Source of the DNA: Ailurus styani
Lineage: Eukaryota > Chordata > Mammalia > Carnivora > Ailuridae
Reading direction: 5' to 3'
Length of the DNA stretch: 64,000 bases
NCBI GenBank assembly: GCA_002007465.1
Contig: LNAC01000009.1
Span: 3,507,494 to 3,571,493 of the forward strand
Every line of letters begins with the position of its first letter. Position 1 is the stretch's first letter. Shown here piece by piece: positions 24,519-36,500 of this stretch. The position numbers and the translations under genes were made by a program. The notes under the pieces are model-generated. The model was not told the origin of the DNA. It did no database searches and worked only from the letters and a program-made list of their open reading frames with translations.

Positions 24519-27500
24519 TCCCATCAGAGATGAAACCAGAGCCTGAAGCCAGGAGACCAGCAAAGCCAGGGGACCGATGCCTGCTCGGGTCCATGAGCTT
24601 CCACATTGGTACAGAGAAGATATCATCCACCTCTGTTTCCATCTTCCTTCCCTTTCCAATTCCGGACTAATCATCCCATTCTGATAACCTATCTTTCTGT
24701 TCTGATCTTCTATTCCACCTAAAATCCCTCCATCCTTTCACAAGCGGTTAAAAGGAAAAAAAATAAACCAACATCAGTTTGTAGAGCACCCCCCCCAGGT
24801 TTCCCTCCCAGAGTTTTCAATAAAGTGGAAAGACAACATGTGAAAGAGACGAAAGAAAGAGATGAAGAGGTCTTACAGAAGTGACCCCCTGCCTCACCGG
24901 GCCCTGTAGCCGGGGAGCCGGGGCGGCAGGAGCAGCCTGGCTGAGCCGCGGGGCCCAGGAGCGCCTGGGACACGGGCGGTGAGCTCTGTTCCTGTTGTTG
25001 CCTGTTGGGCTATCAGATCTCACATCTCAAAAGACGATTTTTGCCAGACGAATTTCTCTGCTGGTAATTAGCTCTCCCATACTTACTAATCAAAGATTAA
25101 TCGAAGTGTCAGCCCCATGTGTATGCAAACCGATACAATTCTAGGCTGGAAAGAATATTTTTTATTGCTTTGGTTACACTGGGCAGGCCTAGCCAGGAAA
25201 ATATCTTACTACTATTAGCCTTAAAAGGATCCTTTTTACTGTAGTATCACATTAGCTTTTGAAATGCTGAAAATCCTTGAGGACTCTCTTCGCTGTGTTT
25301 GATCTGGTCTGCCCGGAACCCACCCTGCCACGGGCCCCAAGCCAACACAGGTGAGGCTGGATACGCCAGGTTGAGGCTGATTTCATTAACAGCCTGGACA
25401 CAGCCTAGAAGAGTAACTGTGGTTAAAATTTGGGGTGCTGGGGTTAAGAGGGCCCCAAACGTGAACCCTGGGCCTGCTGCTGTTCACCTCTCCAGGCCTC
25501 AGGGACCTGATCTCCGAAGCTCAGGTAGTGGCGGTGAGAATTCAGTGAAACAGTCAGCGCCTGGCACACGGTAAGGGCTCCCCAGACGGAAGTGCCCGCC
25601 AGCACCCCGCGTCCTGGAGAAAGTGCCTCAGGCAGGCCCAGCTCACAGGGAGGGCTGGGAGATCCAGGTCGGAATGCCATTTTTAGACACTCCCTGGAGT
25701 GCAGGTAAGGTCACAGGAACAAGGCGCCAGGTAAATCTAGGTCTGGCTTCCTTTAAATTACCCAGGGAAAGAGCAGTTAATTTTAGCAACTTACAGTTGT
25801 AGCACAAGAGCAGCCCGGCTTCTCCATCTTCGTACACATCAATAGCTGCCACAAAATTAACCTGAAACGATAAAGGCAGTGGTGGTGGGCGGGCTGGAGG
25901 ACACTGTCGAAAGTCTTTCTCAAGTTCAAGGCTTTGGTGGGGCGGGCTCGGCTCCCAGGGGCTGTGGGGTCACTTCCACCTCGGGGGGGCCATGATTATA
26001 ATGCACAGAACCGTCTCCCCTGCCCTTCCCCACTGGGACTTCGTCACCATCTTTTCTACCCATGAGCAGCTCTCGAGAGACGGGCTTCTCCACTTTCTCT
26101 GTTATCGGGACTCCCATTTGGGTAACGCGCTCCAGTTCCCAAGGCCTCCTTGCAGGAGGAGCTTGACCGTGGGGAGTATGTGGCCTTCCTCCCACTTCTC
26201 AGATGAGGGAAGTGAGAGCTGTGAGCCCAGGCCCCTGCCCAGACTGGACCCGGGCCTCTGGCCCTTTGCTGCCTTACCTGCTCTCACAGCTCAGCTAGTG
26301 GGCAGCCGCACAATCTCAGAACCACCGGGCCAGGTCTTCCCCTCTATTCTCTCGCTCTCCTGCGCTTGGAGGGAGGCGGCAGGGCACCACGGAAAGGGCC
26401 TCAGAAGACCTAGTTCCATCTTCTGTTCCTAGTTTCGAGCAAACTCGCCTCCCTGGGCTGCGGTGTCTGGTTTGACAAGGCAGGGCTCAACCCGGGGACG
26501 CTTAGGCCCCTCTGGAGTTTCAAGCCTGGGGTCTCTACACACCCCTGCTCCTTTCACTCCCTCCTGTGCCTCCACCCGAAGTCTGCCCCGCTCCCCATGG
26601 CTGGGGATCTGCCCTCTTTGGGCCCGAAGATTTCCTTCTGCCCCAAACTGAAGACCTTTGGCCAATGTTCATCTCTGCCCAGCTCTCCGTGGTCGCTGAC
26701 AGGTGGCACCTCCTCCCTCCTGCCCGTCGCCCACTTCGGTTATTCTTCCACCTCTTGGCTCTTCCCTCATTTAGAAAAAGGCTCATCTTTCTAGCTTCAC
26801 ACTTTATTCTGAGCTCAAAATCCCTAGCTGTCCCCGCTCAGGCACATGCTCTTCTCAGAGCTCCTGCTCTCATTTCCAAGCCTTTCGTTCTTGTTCTTGA
26901 CCCAACAGATTCCACAGCCGAGTTCCTGAGAGGCAGGAGGCGGAGCAGGGCAACAGGCAGGAGCACGGACTCCGGTCAGGAGCACGGACTCCGGTCAGGA
27001 GCACGGACTCCGGTCAGGACCATGGACTCCGGTCAGGACCATGGACTCCGGTCAGGACCATGGACTCCGGTCAGGAGCATGGACTCTGGTCAGGCAGACC
27101 TGAGTGAGCAGCCTGTCTGTACCACCGCCTGCCTCTGTGGCTCGTGGCAAACGGACTTAAGGTCTGGCCTCAGGTCTTTGCCTGTAAAACCGGTGTGAGG
27201 ACAGTAGCTTAGCCGGCCTGTAACGAGAACTCCACAAGACAAGGCCGAGGGTTTGGAGGAGGGCCTGACGCTGCCTGGTCAGCACTATGATCATCCTCCT
27301 CTCACATGTGACTACTTTCCTCCGAAAGCTCCTCCTTTTTGTGAGCAGAGCTGGGCCTGACATCTCCGGGGCCACCCCCACCCCAAGCCCGGCAGCCTCC
27401 TCTTCAGGGGCTCTCGGGTGTCTTGTGTGGGCCTGCTGTCGCCCCCGGCAAGGCCTGACGTCCCCAGGCAGGAGCACGGGCCTGGCCCCCTCAGCTCGCC

Positions 27501-30500
27501 TCTCCAGCCCCTCCCGGAGTCGATGCTACCCAGACCCACCAGGCCGGCCACCCTCCGTACGGGGTATTCCGCCCACTTCACCCAGCACGGGGCCTCTGCC
27601 TGGGCTCCGGCTTCCCTCCGATGGAACCCCTGCCCCCTCCCTTCCGTCATCATCTGGCACTTTCCTAGGCGCCATTCACACGCAGAAATGAATAAGGCAG
27701 AGTTCTGCCCCTCAAGAAAAAAACCAGAAAAGCACATAAATACATAAAACAAAGTACAATGAGGCAAAGGCCACAAGCAAGAGCTATCAGTGCTTTGGGG
27801 GGCAGGCGACAGACTGCGAGGCTTGGAGGTCAAACGTCGACTCCGGGAGCAGAAGGATTTGGGGATCAAATCCAGATGATTCTTCCCCTGCTATATATCA
27901 CACCCCTCTATTTTAATGATCTGCATAGTGTGTGTCGCTCTCTGATGCTCACTTGTCTGTTTATCTGCGCTCCCCGCTTCCCCCCAGTAGCAGACAAGCT
28001 TCGCGAACGGTGCCCTCGCCTGTGCTGTTCGCCATCACCGCTCAGCATCCGCCCTGGGCCTGGCACATGGTGGGAGCAGAATAAATCCTCAGTGAATGCA
28101 TGGCTGAATAAAGGAAATCCTAGCTCTGTCACTTTGGAGGTGTGTGCCCTAAGGCCACCTGTTCGACTTCGCGGAGCCTCAGTTTCTCCGTTTGTAGGAG
28201 AGCTAGGAAGGACATCCGCCCCCACGGCGGCTGAGGGTTCCGTGAGGCCACTTATGGAAGCATCTAGTGCATGGCCTGCTACTTGGGAAATGCTCGGTGA
28301 ATGTCAGCCGACACCACGACCGGCTGTGGGACAGGCACCAAGGGCGTACCTGTCATGAGGGAGCAGCCTTTGAACTCTCGGGTCCTGAAGGGAACCTTCT
28401 GGTCCCCTCCTCTTTGACTTAGAATCAGTTCCTCCTCAGATGTCCCAGTATCTGGCAGTTGGACGACACTCATCCCAGCCAGAGGAGGACAGGAGGGGCC
28501 GAGCGCTCCTGGCTTTGTAGCCTGGACCTTTGTGGCCTGTCCCCCACTATGCCTTGGGACGTGGCTGCCAAGGCCACAGCATGCCTTCCGAGTCAGAGAG
28601 CCTCGGTTCAAGTCCTATCTCTGCTCCTTACTAGCTGTGTGGTTTTGCGTAAATAAGTGACTATTCCTTTTTGAGTCTGTTTCCTTTTCTGCAAAAACAG
28701 AGAAGTGAACAGTGCATGCCCCACAGTTGCTGGGAAGATTTCATGAAATAGTGCTTACGAGGTGCCTAGGCGTGGGGCCAGACACAGAAGTGATCATTCA
28801 GCGGGGGCTGTTTCTTCTCACTTTGGGAGGGTTCACTGGAGTGGGAAAGGCGGGAGGGACGGCCTGTGTATTTAGAGGTAGGGCCTGTATAGGTGCTTGG
28901 GGTGGGGGAGGGGGAGTCACGCGGGGGTAGAGGAAGTTCAAGCAGAAGTGGACCAAGGTCTGCTCATGGCAGCAGCAGATGCCAGGGGAGTCGCTGGCGT
29001 GCGGGAGGTCTATAAGGGGGTCCCAGGACGGTGTGGACTGGTGGACTAGCACGGCTGTGTGCAGAGATTCAGGCTGCAGGGCAGGCAATGGCAAAGCTCT
29101 GGTTTGTAACAAGCCAAGTCTGCACCCCACCTTCCCTAGCCCCAGCTGAAAGTGGGAGCCACTGCTAGGTCAGTGTCCGAACTTGCCATGCGATTTTGGG
29201 GTGGGCTTCCCACCGAGACCCACTGGGTCCTGGGCAGATAGACGGTCAAGATGGGGATTTAGGTCAGGCATCTAAGCCAGAGACCTAGAGCTCATCACCA
29301 GGTCTGCAGTTCCTGCCAGAGGAGACGTTTGTTTTGGGAAGGAGGCCAATGCTGGCTGTTAGAGCTGGGGCAGCAGGTCACGATAGACCTGTTGGTAAAA
29401 TGAACTTGATGTTGACTTTCAGATTGCTGCTTTGATGCTTCTTAAACATGTCCTCTTTTGACCTAGGGCTCTATTCTTAGACCCTCAGGTGGGGTTGAAG
29501 GCTGACATGGGAATTGAATGGGCTTGGCTGAGAAGAGAGGAGGAATGGACGCCAGGAAATCTACACGGGTGCCCCGCACAGAGTAACTTGAATGACCCTG
29601 AAATGCCCAATGATTTAGGGGAGGTCGGCCTCTCTCCTGCCTCCATTGGATCAGAGCCTGGGCTGCAGGAACACCCTGGTAAGAAGCTAGCCCTGGGGGC
29701 GCCTGGGTGGCTCAGTTAGTTAAGAGTCTGCCTTTGGTTCAGGTTGTGATCCTGGAGTCCAGGGATCGAGCCCCACATGGAGCTCCCTGCTCAGCGGGGA
29801 GTCTGCTTCTCCCTCTCCCTCTGCCTGCTCCTCCAATAAAATCTTAAAAAAAAAAAAAAAAAAAGCTAGTCCTGTTCCCATAGGCTATTTCTAACTGGCT
29901 ATTAGAAAACACTTTGTTCATTACTTTTTTCATTTCTCTGGGGCTTATCTTTCCAATTAGACAGTAAATTCCTTGCAAAGATCAGTGGCTGTGTCTAAGC
30001 CTCCATTTGCTAAGCACCTGCTCAGCAAACACTCAGTGGCTGCCCATGTACCACGGATGGACTATACACACTCAGTCACTTAGATTTAGGGAAGGGCTTT
30101 AAAAAATTTTTTTTAAAGGTTTTCTCTTAGGGAAAGACTTAGTGACTTAGTTTTAAAAAGCATATTAAAGAAAAGAACATTTTCAAATTATTCCTGATAA
30201 AACCTTCAGAAAAACAAAACGAAGGAGTCACCCAAGAAAACCATCTTTAATCTGATTTTTTCCTGGGCCTTCATGAATCTTACGAGGAAAAAAATCCAGA
30301 CACTCTAATAAATTATTAGGGTGTTAAATATAAGTAAATAATAACAATCAGCAGGAAAAGCATGTGAAGTCTTAGGAAACTAGTTGTCAGGGAAGGGACT
30401 GATGGAACAAAGACCTCCAGGGCCATGATTTTTCTACCTCTTTTGGCTGGTCACACGGTTTTGAAAAGTGAGAAGGGCAAGAACTTTTATTTATTTATTT

Positions 30501-33500
30501 TTTTAAAAGACTTTAAGTAGTCTCTACACCCATCATGGGGCTCAAACTTACAACCCCAAGATCAAGAGTAGTGTGCTCTTCTGACTGAGCCAGCCAGGTG
30601 CCCCTAAGAAGGGCAAGAACTTTTAAAGGCAAACCGGGCCCTTCCTCCTCCGAAGTTGGCAGGCTGGAAGAGGTTATGGGTTCCCCATTGCTGGGATGGA
30701 GGGACAGTCCTTCTGGCTTTAAAATAGGAAGAGTTTCGGGGCAGACTTGTTCTACTAGGTCTGTATCTGGATCGCCTGGCAAGACACAAAGCATATTGAT
30801 TCCCACACACCCAGAAATTCTGATGTAACTGATCTGGGGTGGGGTCAGAGCTCTCATCTTTTTAAAGCCTTCTGGAAGTTACAGCCAGGGCTGAGAAGCA
30901 ATGTAACAGGTGGTTCCTAGACTTGTCTGAACTTAAGAATCACCTGAGGATCATTTTAAAAATTCCAAAGTCCATATCCACACCCAAGGAAATCTCTGGG
31001 GTGGGACATGGGCAGCAGTAGCTTTTAAACCTCCTCGGAGGACTCCAGTTGCAGACAAGTTTGGACATCACCAAATATACATATAATATATGAGAAACAA
31101 CTGACACTCTGTGATTGATAATTGTGGAAGGCAGGGAGTTCCCCTAATTATATCTGGATTTTTCTTTTCCTGATTTTTCTACTTCTTAAAATCTTGCTCT
31201 CATGATGTGAGCCATCTGCGTGGTACAAGAAGGTGTACCCCCTCTGCACGGCATGGGGCACCACCCTCCTGCAAGGTGAGGAGAATCGCAATGGGTAAAG
31301 CATTAATCAATCCCTTCCAGTTAAAAGCAGCTTGCAGCTCAAATAACACATATTAATATGAGTGGTAAGAATAGACTAAATTTGTTAAGGATAGGTTGGA
31401 TTTGCTATTTGTAGATCCTGTATTATTAATCAACATAAATTTATATAATACAAACCTAGTTACTAGAAAAAACATAGTCTAATTATAAATAATTCACTTT
31501 TTCCAGGTATAGTTAATTTACTCTTTCTATAGATAAACAGGCCCAAGTAGAGTCCGGGATGACTGCCAGAAATAGAGTCTGGCTCTACGCTGTGCCTCCC
31601 CCAGGACAAGCGGCGTTTAGCCTTGGGGCTAAGTGACCTTGCGCAGGGCCCATAATTTTGTACAAGACTAGGAGTGACCATAAAAAAGGGCATAATACAG
31701 ATAAGCAGAACAGGCTTCGTCTATCAAGCCTCTGGGGAAAAAACACCAGGTGCACATACAAAGGTTCCTTTGACCAGTGAATAATCACCTTGGTTATGTT
31801 TTTGGTCATCCTTTGTTAGAATGTTATAAATAAAGGACCCCGAGCCCTGAGTTTTTGGGAGACTCCTGAAACATCATCTGAGTCCGTCTCCTCATTTCGT
31901 ATTGCCGACGCCGTCCTTTCCTTCGGGGACCCTGACTATTGCTGGAGCTGGCTTCCGGCACTCTCATTTGGTATTAAGTCTTCTTAATACAGCAATGAGC
32001 AATTTTCTGATGACTATTTGTGTAGGGCGTGCCCTTGTATAAGTTGTATTTATTGTTATTTCTTATAAAGCATAATCAGAAGGAATTCTGTAGTCTCTGG
32101 GACCTACCTGGACAGGACTGGAGTAACTCTGGAGGTTTGGAAGTCCTCACCAGGAACTATGTTCTCCGTGGGGGCAATGTCCCCATTCTGCAGTGTCCTT
32201 GGTACCCAAGCCAGGAGGCTGGCTCCGCACTAGGCAAACCTCAAGGAGCCCCAGTGTTATCGGGCCTTGCCCTGCTTCCCAGTGATCAATGGCCCAGGGA
32301 CTCTCCCATCTGCTGTGTCAGCATGGAGCAGCTCCAGGGACAGACAGGTCACCGGGTCTCAGGCTGGTGAGCGCTCACTGCCCCCCCAGGGGCATGGATG
32401 TTCAGAGTCACCTTAGCATTCAAGTGCAGCTGCTGGTGGGCCCCGGATCTCTTTCGAACCCCAGACAGCCCTGCGCTCTGCATAGCTCAGGCTGGAGGGA
32501 GACACTCATCCCCTCTCCTCGTGGTGCCCCGTCCCTTCTTCCTTTCCCAGGGGGCTTTTTGGGGGATGGACCCAGGGGCTCAGCCCACCCCAGCCACCCG
32601 GGCCCCAAGCTATGAGTCTGCCTGGGCCACGGAGAGAGGATAAGGCCCTTCTGGAGTGAACGAGCAAACAGATGTTCTCATTTCTTTAGTTACGCAGGTT
32701 GAGCTTTTCGACCCTTCACTTCTCCTTTAGGAGGAAGGACGGAAGGGCAGGGGGAGATCTAGAAAACTGAGCAGGGCGATGGGGCGATTCCATTAGACTG
32801 AACCATTCTGACCCACAAGAAGGTGACTTCCCGGGGCAGCCCGAATAGCATATCGCAGAATACCACTGCCATCAGTTGTCCGTGATTTTAAAGAAATCCT
32901 AACTGCAGCCTCGGGTGGTTTGAAGACGTGCTCCTGGTCTTCTCGGCTTCCCCCTTGCCCTCCGCCTGTCAACTCACCCTGTTGGCCTCCACGTGGTGCA
33001 GCCGGAAGGCCTCCCCCGTGCTCTCGTTCACCACATCAAACTGGTGTCGGTAAGCCACACAGATGAGATTGTCACTCTCCTCGGTTGGCCCATCTACTAA
33101 GGTCATCACCGCGGGAGAGTCGGACAGACAGATCTCCTGTGTGGTTGATGACGACGTGGGAGAAGGGGTCAGGACACGGAGCAGCCATTTTCGTAACAAT
33201 CACCCTCCCCACTCCCTGTCCCCCACTCCCATCCAGTAGCAGGTTCCCTCTCTAGGCTCCTGCAGAGCCCTTTGCTGGCAGGGATGGTGGGGACAGGGAA
33301 AGAGGGGCAGGGATTGCTTCAGACTCCCCCCTCCCACAACCTGTCCTCAAAACACCTGACAAGCCAAATCAACAGTATGACCCTCATTAGCCCTCAGAGA
33401 ATCTGGGCCTGTCCTGTGATTCGATAATAGAATAATAACTGCTAACCTTGTTGAGCACTGAACACAGTGCCAGGTACTGTTCTTACTGGATCCTCAGAAT

Positions 33501-36500
33501 GACCTCATGAAATAGGTAAAGCTATTATCCTATTTTACACATAGGGAGACTGAGGCTCAAAGGTTACATGACTTGCCTACATTCACATAGTTTACATAAG
33601 TGGTGCAGCCAAGACTGGAGCTCAGGAAATCTTATTTCAGAGCTGATAGGCCGCAGAAATGCACATACTCTACAGAAATAGCCATTAAGTTGGCTAATTA
33701 CTGTATTAAGAAGACCACACGTAATTAAAGCAAGATTTTAACTTGTTTTAAGGTCACTGTGATGGCGGTTCTGTCCCCATAAATTGACTATTAGCAGAAA
33801 TTGATATGCATAACTCAGGAGGCATTCACTCTGGCAAAAATAATTGCTCAGCTCACCTACAGGTGAAATCTGCCCTGGAAGCCAATGTCTGACATGGCTC
33901 ACCCCTAATGTACCCTAATTTTTAAGAAGGTAAGAGACAGTAAGAACAGGAAAGGGACCCTCAAGGAGGCTTCCCTCCAAGGTCCCAGGATTACTGGGTC
34001 TGCCAACCCTACTGGCTCTGGCAGGCAGGGCAGCTCCTTCCCCCTCTCTGGTCACCAAAGCCACCGTCATCTGTTGCTGGGGGCCTGCATTAACCTCGTA
34101 GTGGTCTCCTCCTTTCCGCCCGGGCCCCCACGCTCCCATGCTCTTCTCTGTCCAGGAGCCAGAAAGCTCTTTTTAAAACCTCCCACTGGCTGCCATCTCT
34201 CAGTCAGAGTCGAAGCCAAAATCCTAGCAATGGCCTTCAGGGCTCTCCGTGCTCCCTGCCGTGTTCCCTCGGCTCCAGCCACTGTGGCCTACGAGCGGTG
34301 CCTTGAACAGGGCCTCGGGTCCTTAACTGCTGATCCTTCTGCCTGGAACGCCCTTTCCCCAGATATCCTCCTCATCTACCCCCATATTTCCCTTGGAACT
34401 CTCAAAGGCAACTTTTTCAGAGAGGGTTTCTGGGACACCCTTTCTAGAACAGATGCCCTCTCCCCACTTCTTGTCCTCTCCTCCTTCAATCAATCCGCTT
34501 TACTCATGCTCTGGATTCAGGATCAGTTCCTCCTTTACGTCATCCTGCAACTAGAAAGCCACGCCCATGAGAAGGGAGACGGCTCACCGCTGTCTCCCCA
34601 GTGTCTAGAATGGCACCAGTAGGTGTCCCCTGGCATGAATGAGCTGGAGGGACTAGGGAAAAGCCCTGAAGCCTCAGTCCTCTGGGGAAACCAGGGCAGC
34701 AGGCGGGGGTTTCCCCCACCAGGTATTGACCTGCGAGACAAACCCAGTGGGTGACAGACCCCGACAAGAGAGTCGGCCTCCTGACACCTTGGCCAGGAGC
34801 GAAGGGATCTGAAGGGCACACCTACCCGAATGTACTGGAATTCCTCCACAGGTGACTCCGACAGTGGAGACAGCAGGGAGATGCCGGCCAGCCCGCCCGG
34901 CTTGTTGTGTTTCCTCGTGATCAGGAGCAGTTTGTTCCGGATGGCGACGACTATCCTCAGCTCTCTGCTGTGGTGAGTGTTAATCGCGTACAGGTGGCAG
35001 CCTGTGGAGAGAGAGAAAGGATACTCAACACATGACAGGAGCCTGGCAGCGCCCAGGCCTCGACAGTGTGGTGACCCCTAAGGACTCTGGACATGGAGCA
35101 TAACCCAGGGGAGGGTCTGACAATGTTCTGACCAGGCAGCACACGGAGATGAGAAATACAAGTTAGGCTGAGTTTCAGGAAAATTAGGGAAGTCATAGTC
35201 CCTGTATTCTAGAGTTTGTGGTCTTAGCTTCACACTCGTGACACCGTATGAATTAAAGCGACAGGTGAGCGGAGCTCTGGGAACCAGAGGCTAAAAGTCT
35301 CTTTTCACAGATCTGTGAACAGAACTCAACTGACCCTCAAAGCCGTCACGCCAGGCCTAGACTTTCCTCTAGTGCTCCACATGTTGGGCTCCCTCTCGGG
35401 CTTCTCTTAGGGAAACAGTGATGCTATCTTGGTGATGTTTCCGAGTACAAACCAAACCAATAAAATCAAATTCCCATGCATTTTTATTTCCAGTGAGATC
35501 TGAGCAGTCTGAGGGAAAAACGAATTGTCCAGAAACCACCAAAATAACGAAGACTGTGGTCACCTTTTGTTTTCTCCAGCTTGTTGTCCCTGCAGTCACA
35601 CTTGCTCTTCACGGGCTGTTTGCCCTCGATGGCCTTGTGCACAGCGCTGAGCCTGAAGACAAAGAGGCGGGCGTCTTTCCCTGGGGAGATAAAGAAGGCG
35701 CAGGAGGAGATGGGGGGGAAGACCGGAAGAGTGGATTGCGCAGGAAAGCAACTGAACTAGGTGCTGAGGTGTCCTAGAACTGAGAAGAAACCCCACACTG
35801 CCTCTACCCAACAGTGCATTAAAGATGGTGCCCTCCACCCTTCTCCCTCACTGACCCCCCCTCAGAGAACAAAGGCCCCCCTGGGGACCCTGAGAACCAG
35901 CCACCCCCAAGGCAGTAGCTGGCATGACCCATGCTGTCAGACCACCGTGACCCTCGCAGTCAGCCATAGAAGGCTACGGGTTTCCCCCCTCCCAGAGGAC
36001 ACTGCCAGGAAGGGAAGGATCACCTTTGTCTGCTCTGAGGATCAGGAGGTCCAGAGCCTCGAGCACATGCATCTGCTTCACTGGCAGGGTTTTGTCAAAC
36101 ACGGGCACTGACGGGAGGTCATCTGGAAGAGGAGACATGGTTCCCAGAACTGTACCCAGCCCACACTTTCAGAACCTATAAAACATGCCCGTGAGTGGTC
36201 CTGGACCCGAGTTCTTTTTTAGGCAAGGAGTGTCAGCTTCTAGAACATTCGTAAGGTCAAACACTATTCTTTCAGCTCAGGGAGACATTCCTTCCTCTCT
36301 ACTGGAAGCAGAGCAGCAGTCTAGAAACTATGTTCTTCTCTTCAGTACTCATCAAAGAAAATGCATCATCTCTCCATCCCAGTTTTTACCTGGCATTATA
36401 CCAAACGACTGAACAGCAAATTTTAAAAAAGGAAAAAAAAAAGCTCAGTCATTTCTCTTAAGTATTTTCTTATTTTTATGTAATGTTTGAAATTACATCA

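Larger units (their letters stand above)
18052..25794. other. GARNL3: GARNL3 intron, 7.7 kb
   Basis: No exon recognised. Contains a reverse MIR (about 19760-19960), an L2 3' fragment (about 21600-22290), two plus-oriented Can-SINEs (23327, 24263) and an AC repeat (24483-24516). Pyrimidine-rich stretches at 18540-18960 and 20930-21500 were not assigned. Confidence 0.6.
25862..32977. other. GARNL3: GARNL3 intron, 7.1 kb
   Basis: No exon recognised. Contains a 19-bp minisatellite in a MIR-like context (26960-27092), MIRs (about 28090-28300 and 28590-28800), L2 (about 27880-28115), Can-SINEs at 29696 and 30490, MER5A-type fragments (about 30765-31065), and an LTR-like segment (about 31580-31960). 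Confidence 0.6.

Noticed and set aside
26960..27092. Tandem array considered as a CRISPR
   Set aside because: Units are contiguous with no unique spacers, in a vertebrate intron. It is a minisatellite.
26566..27198. 210-codon open frame on the plus strand with repeating [15 protein letters not shown] units
   Set aside because: The repeats come from the 19-bp minisatellite. The frame lies in an intron, has no splice context and no recognisable protein similarity.
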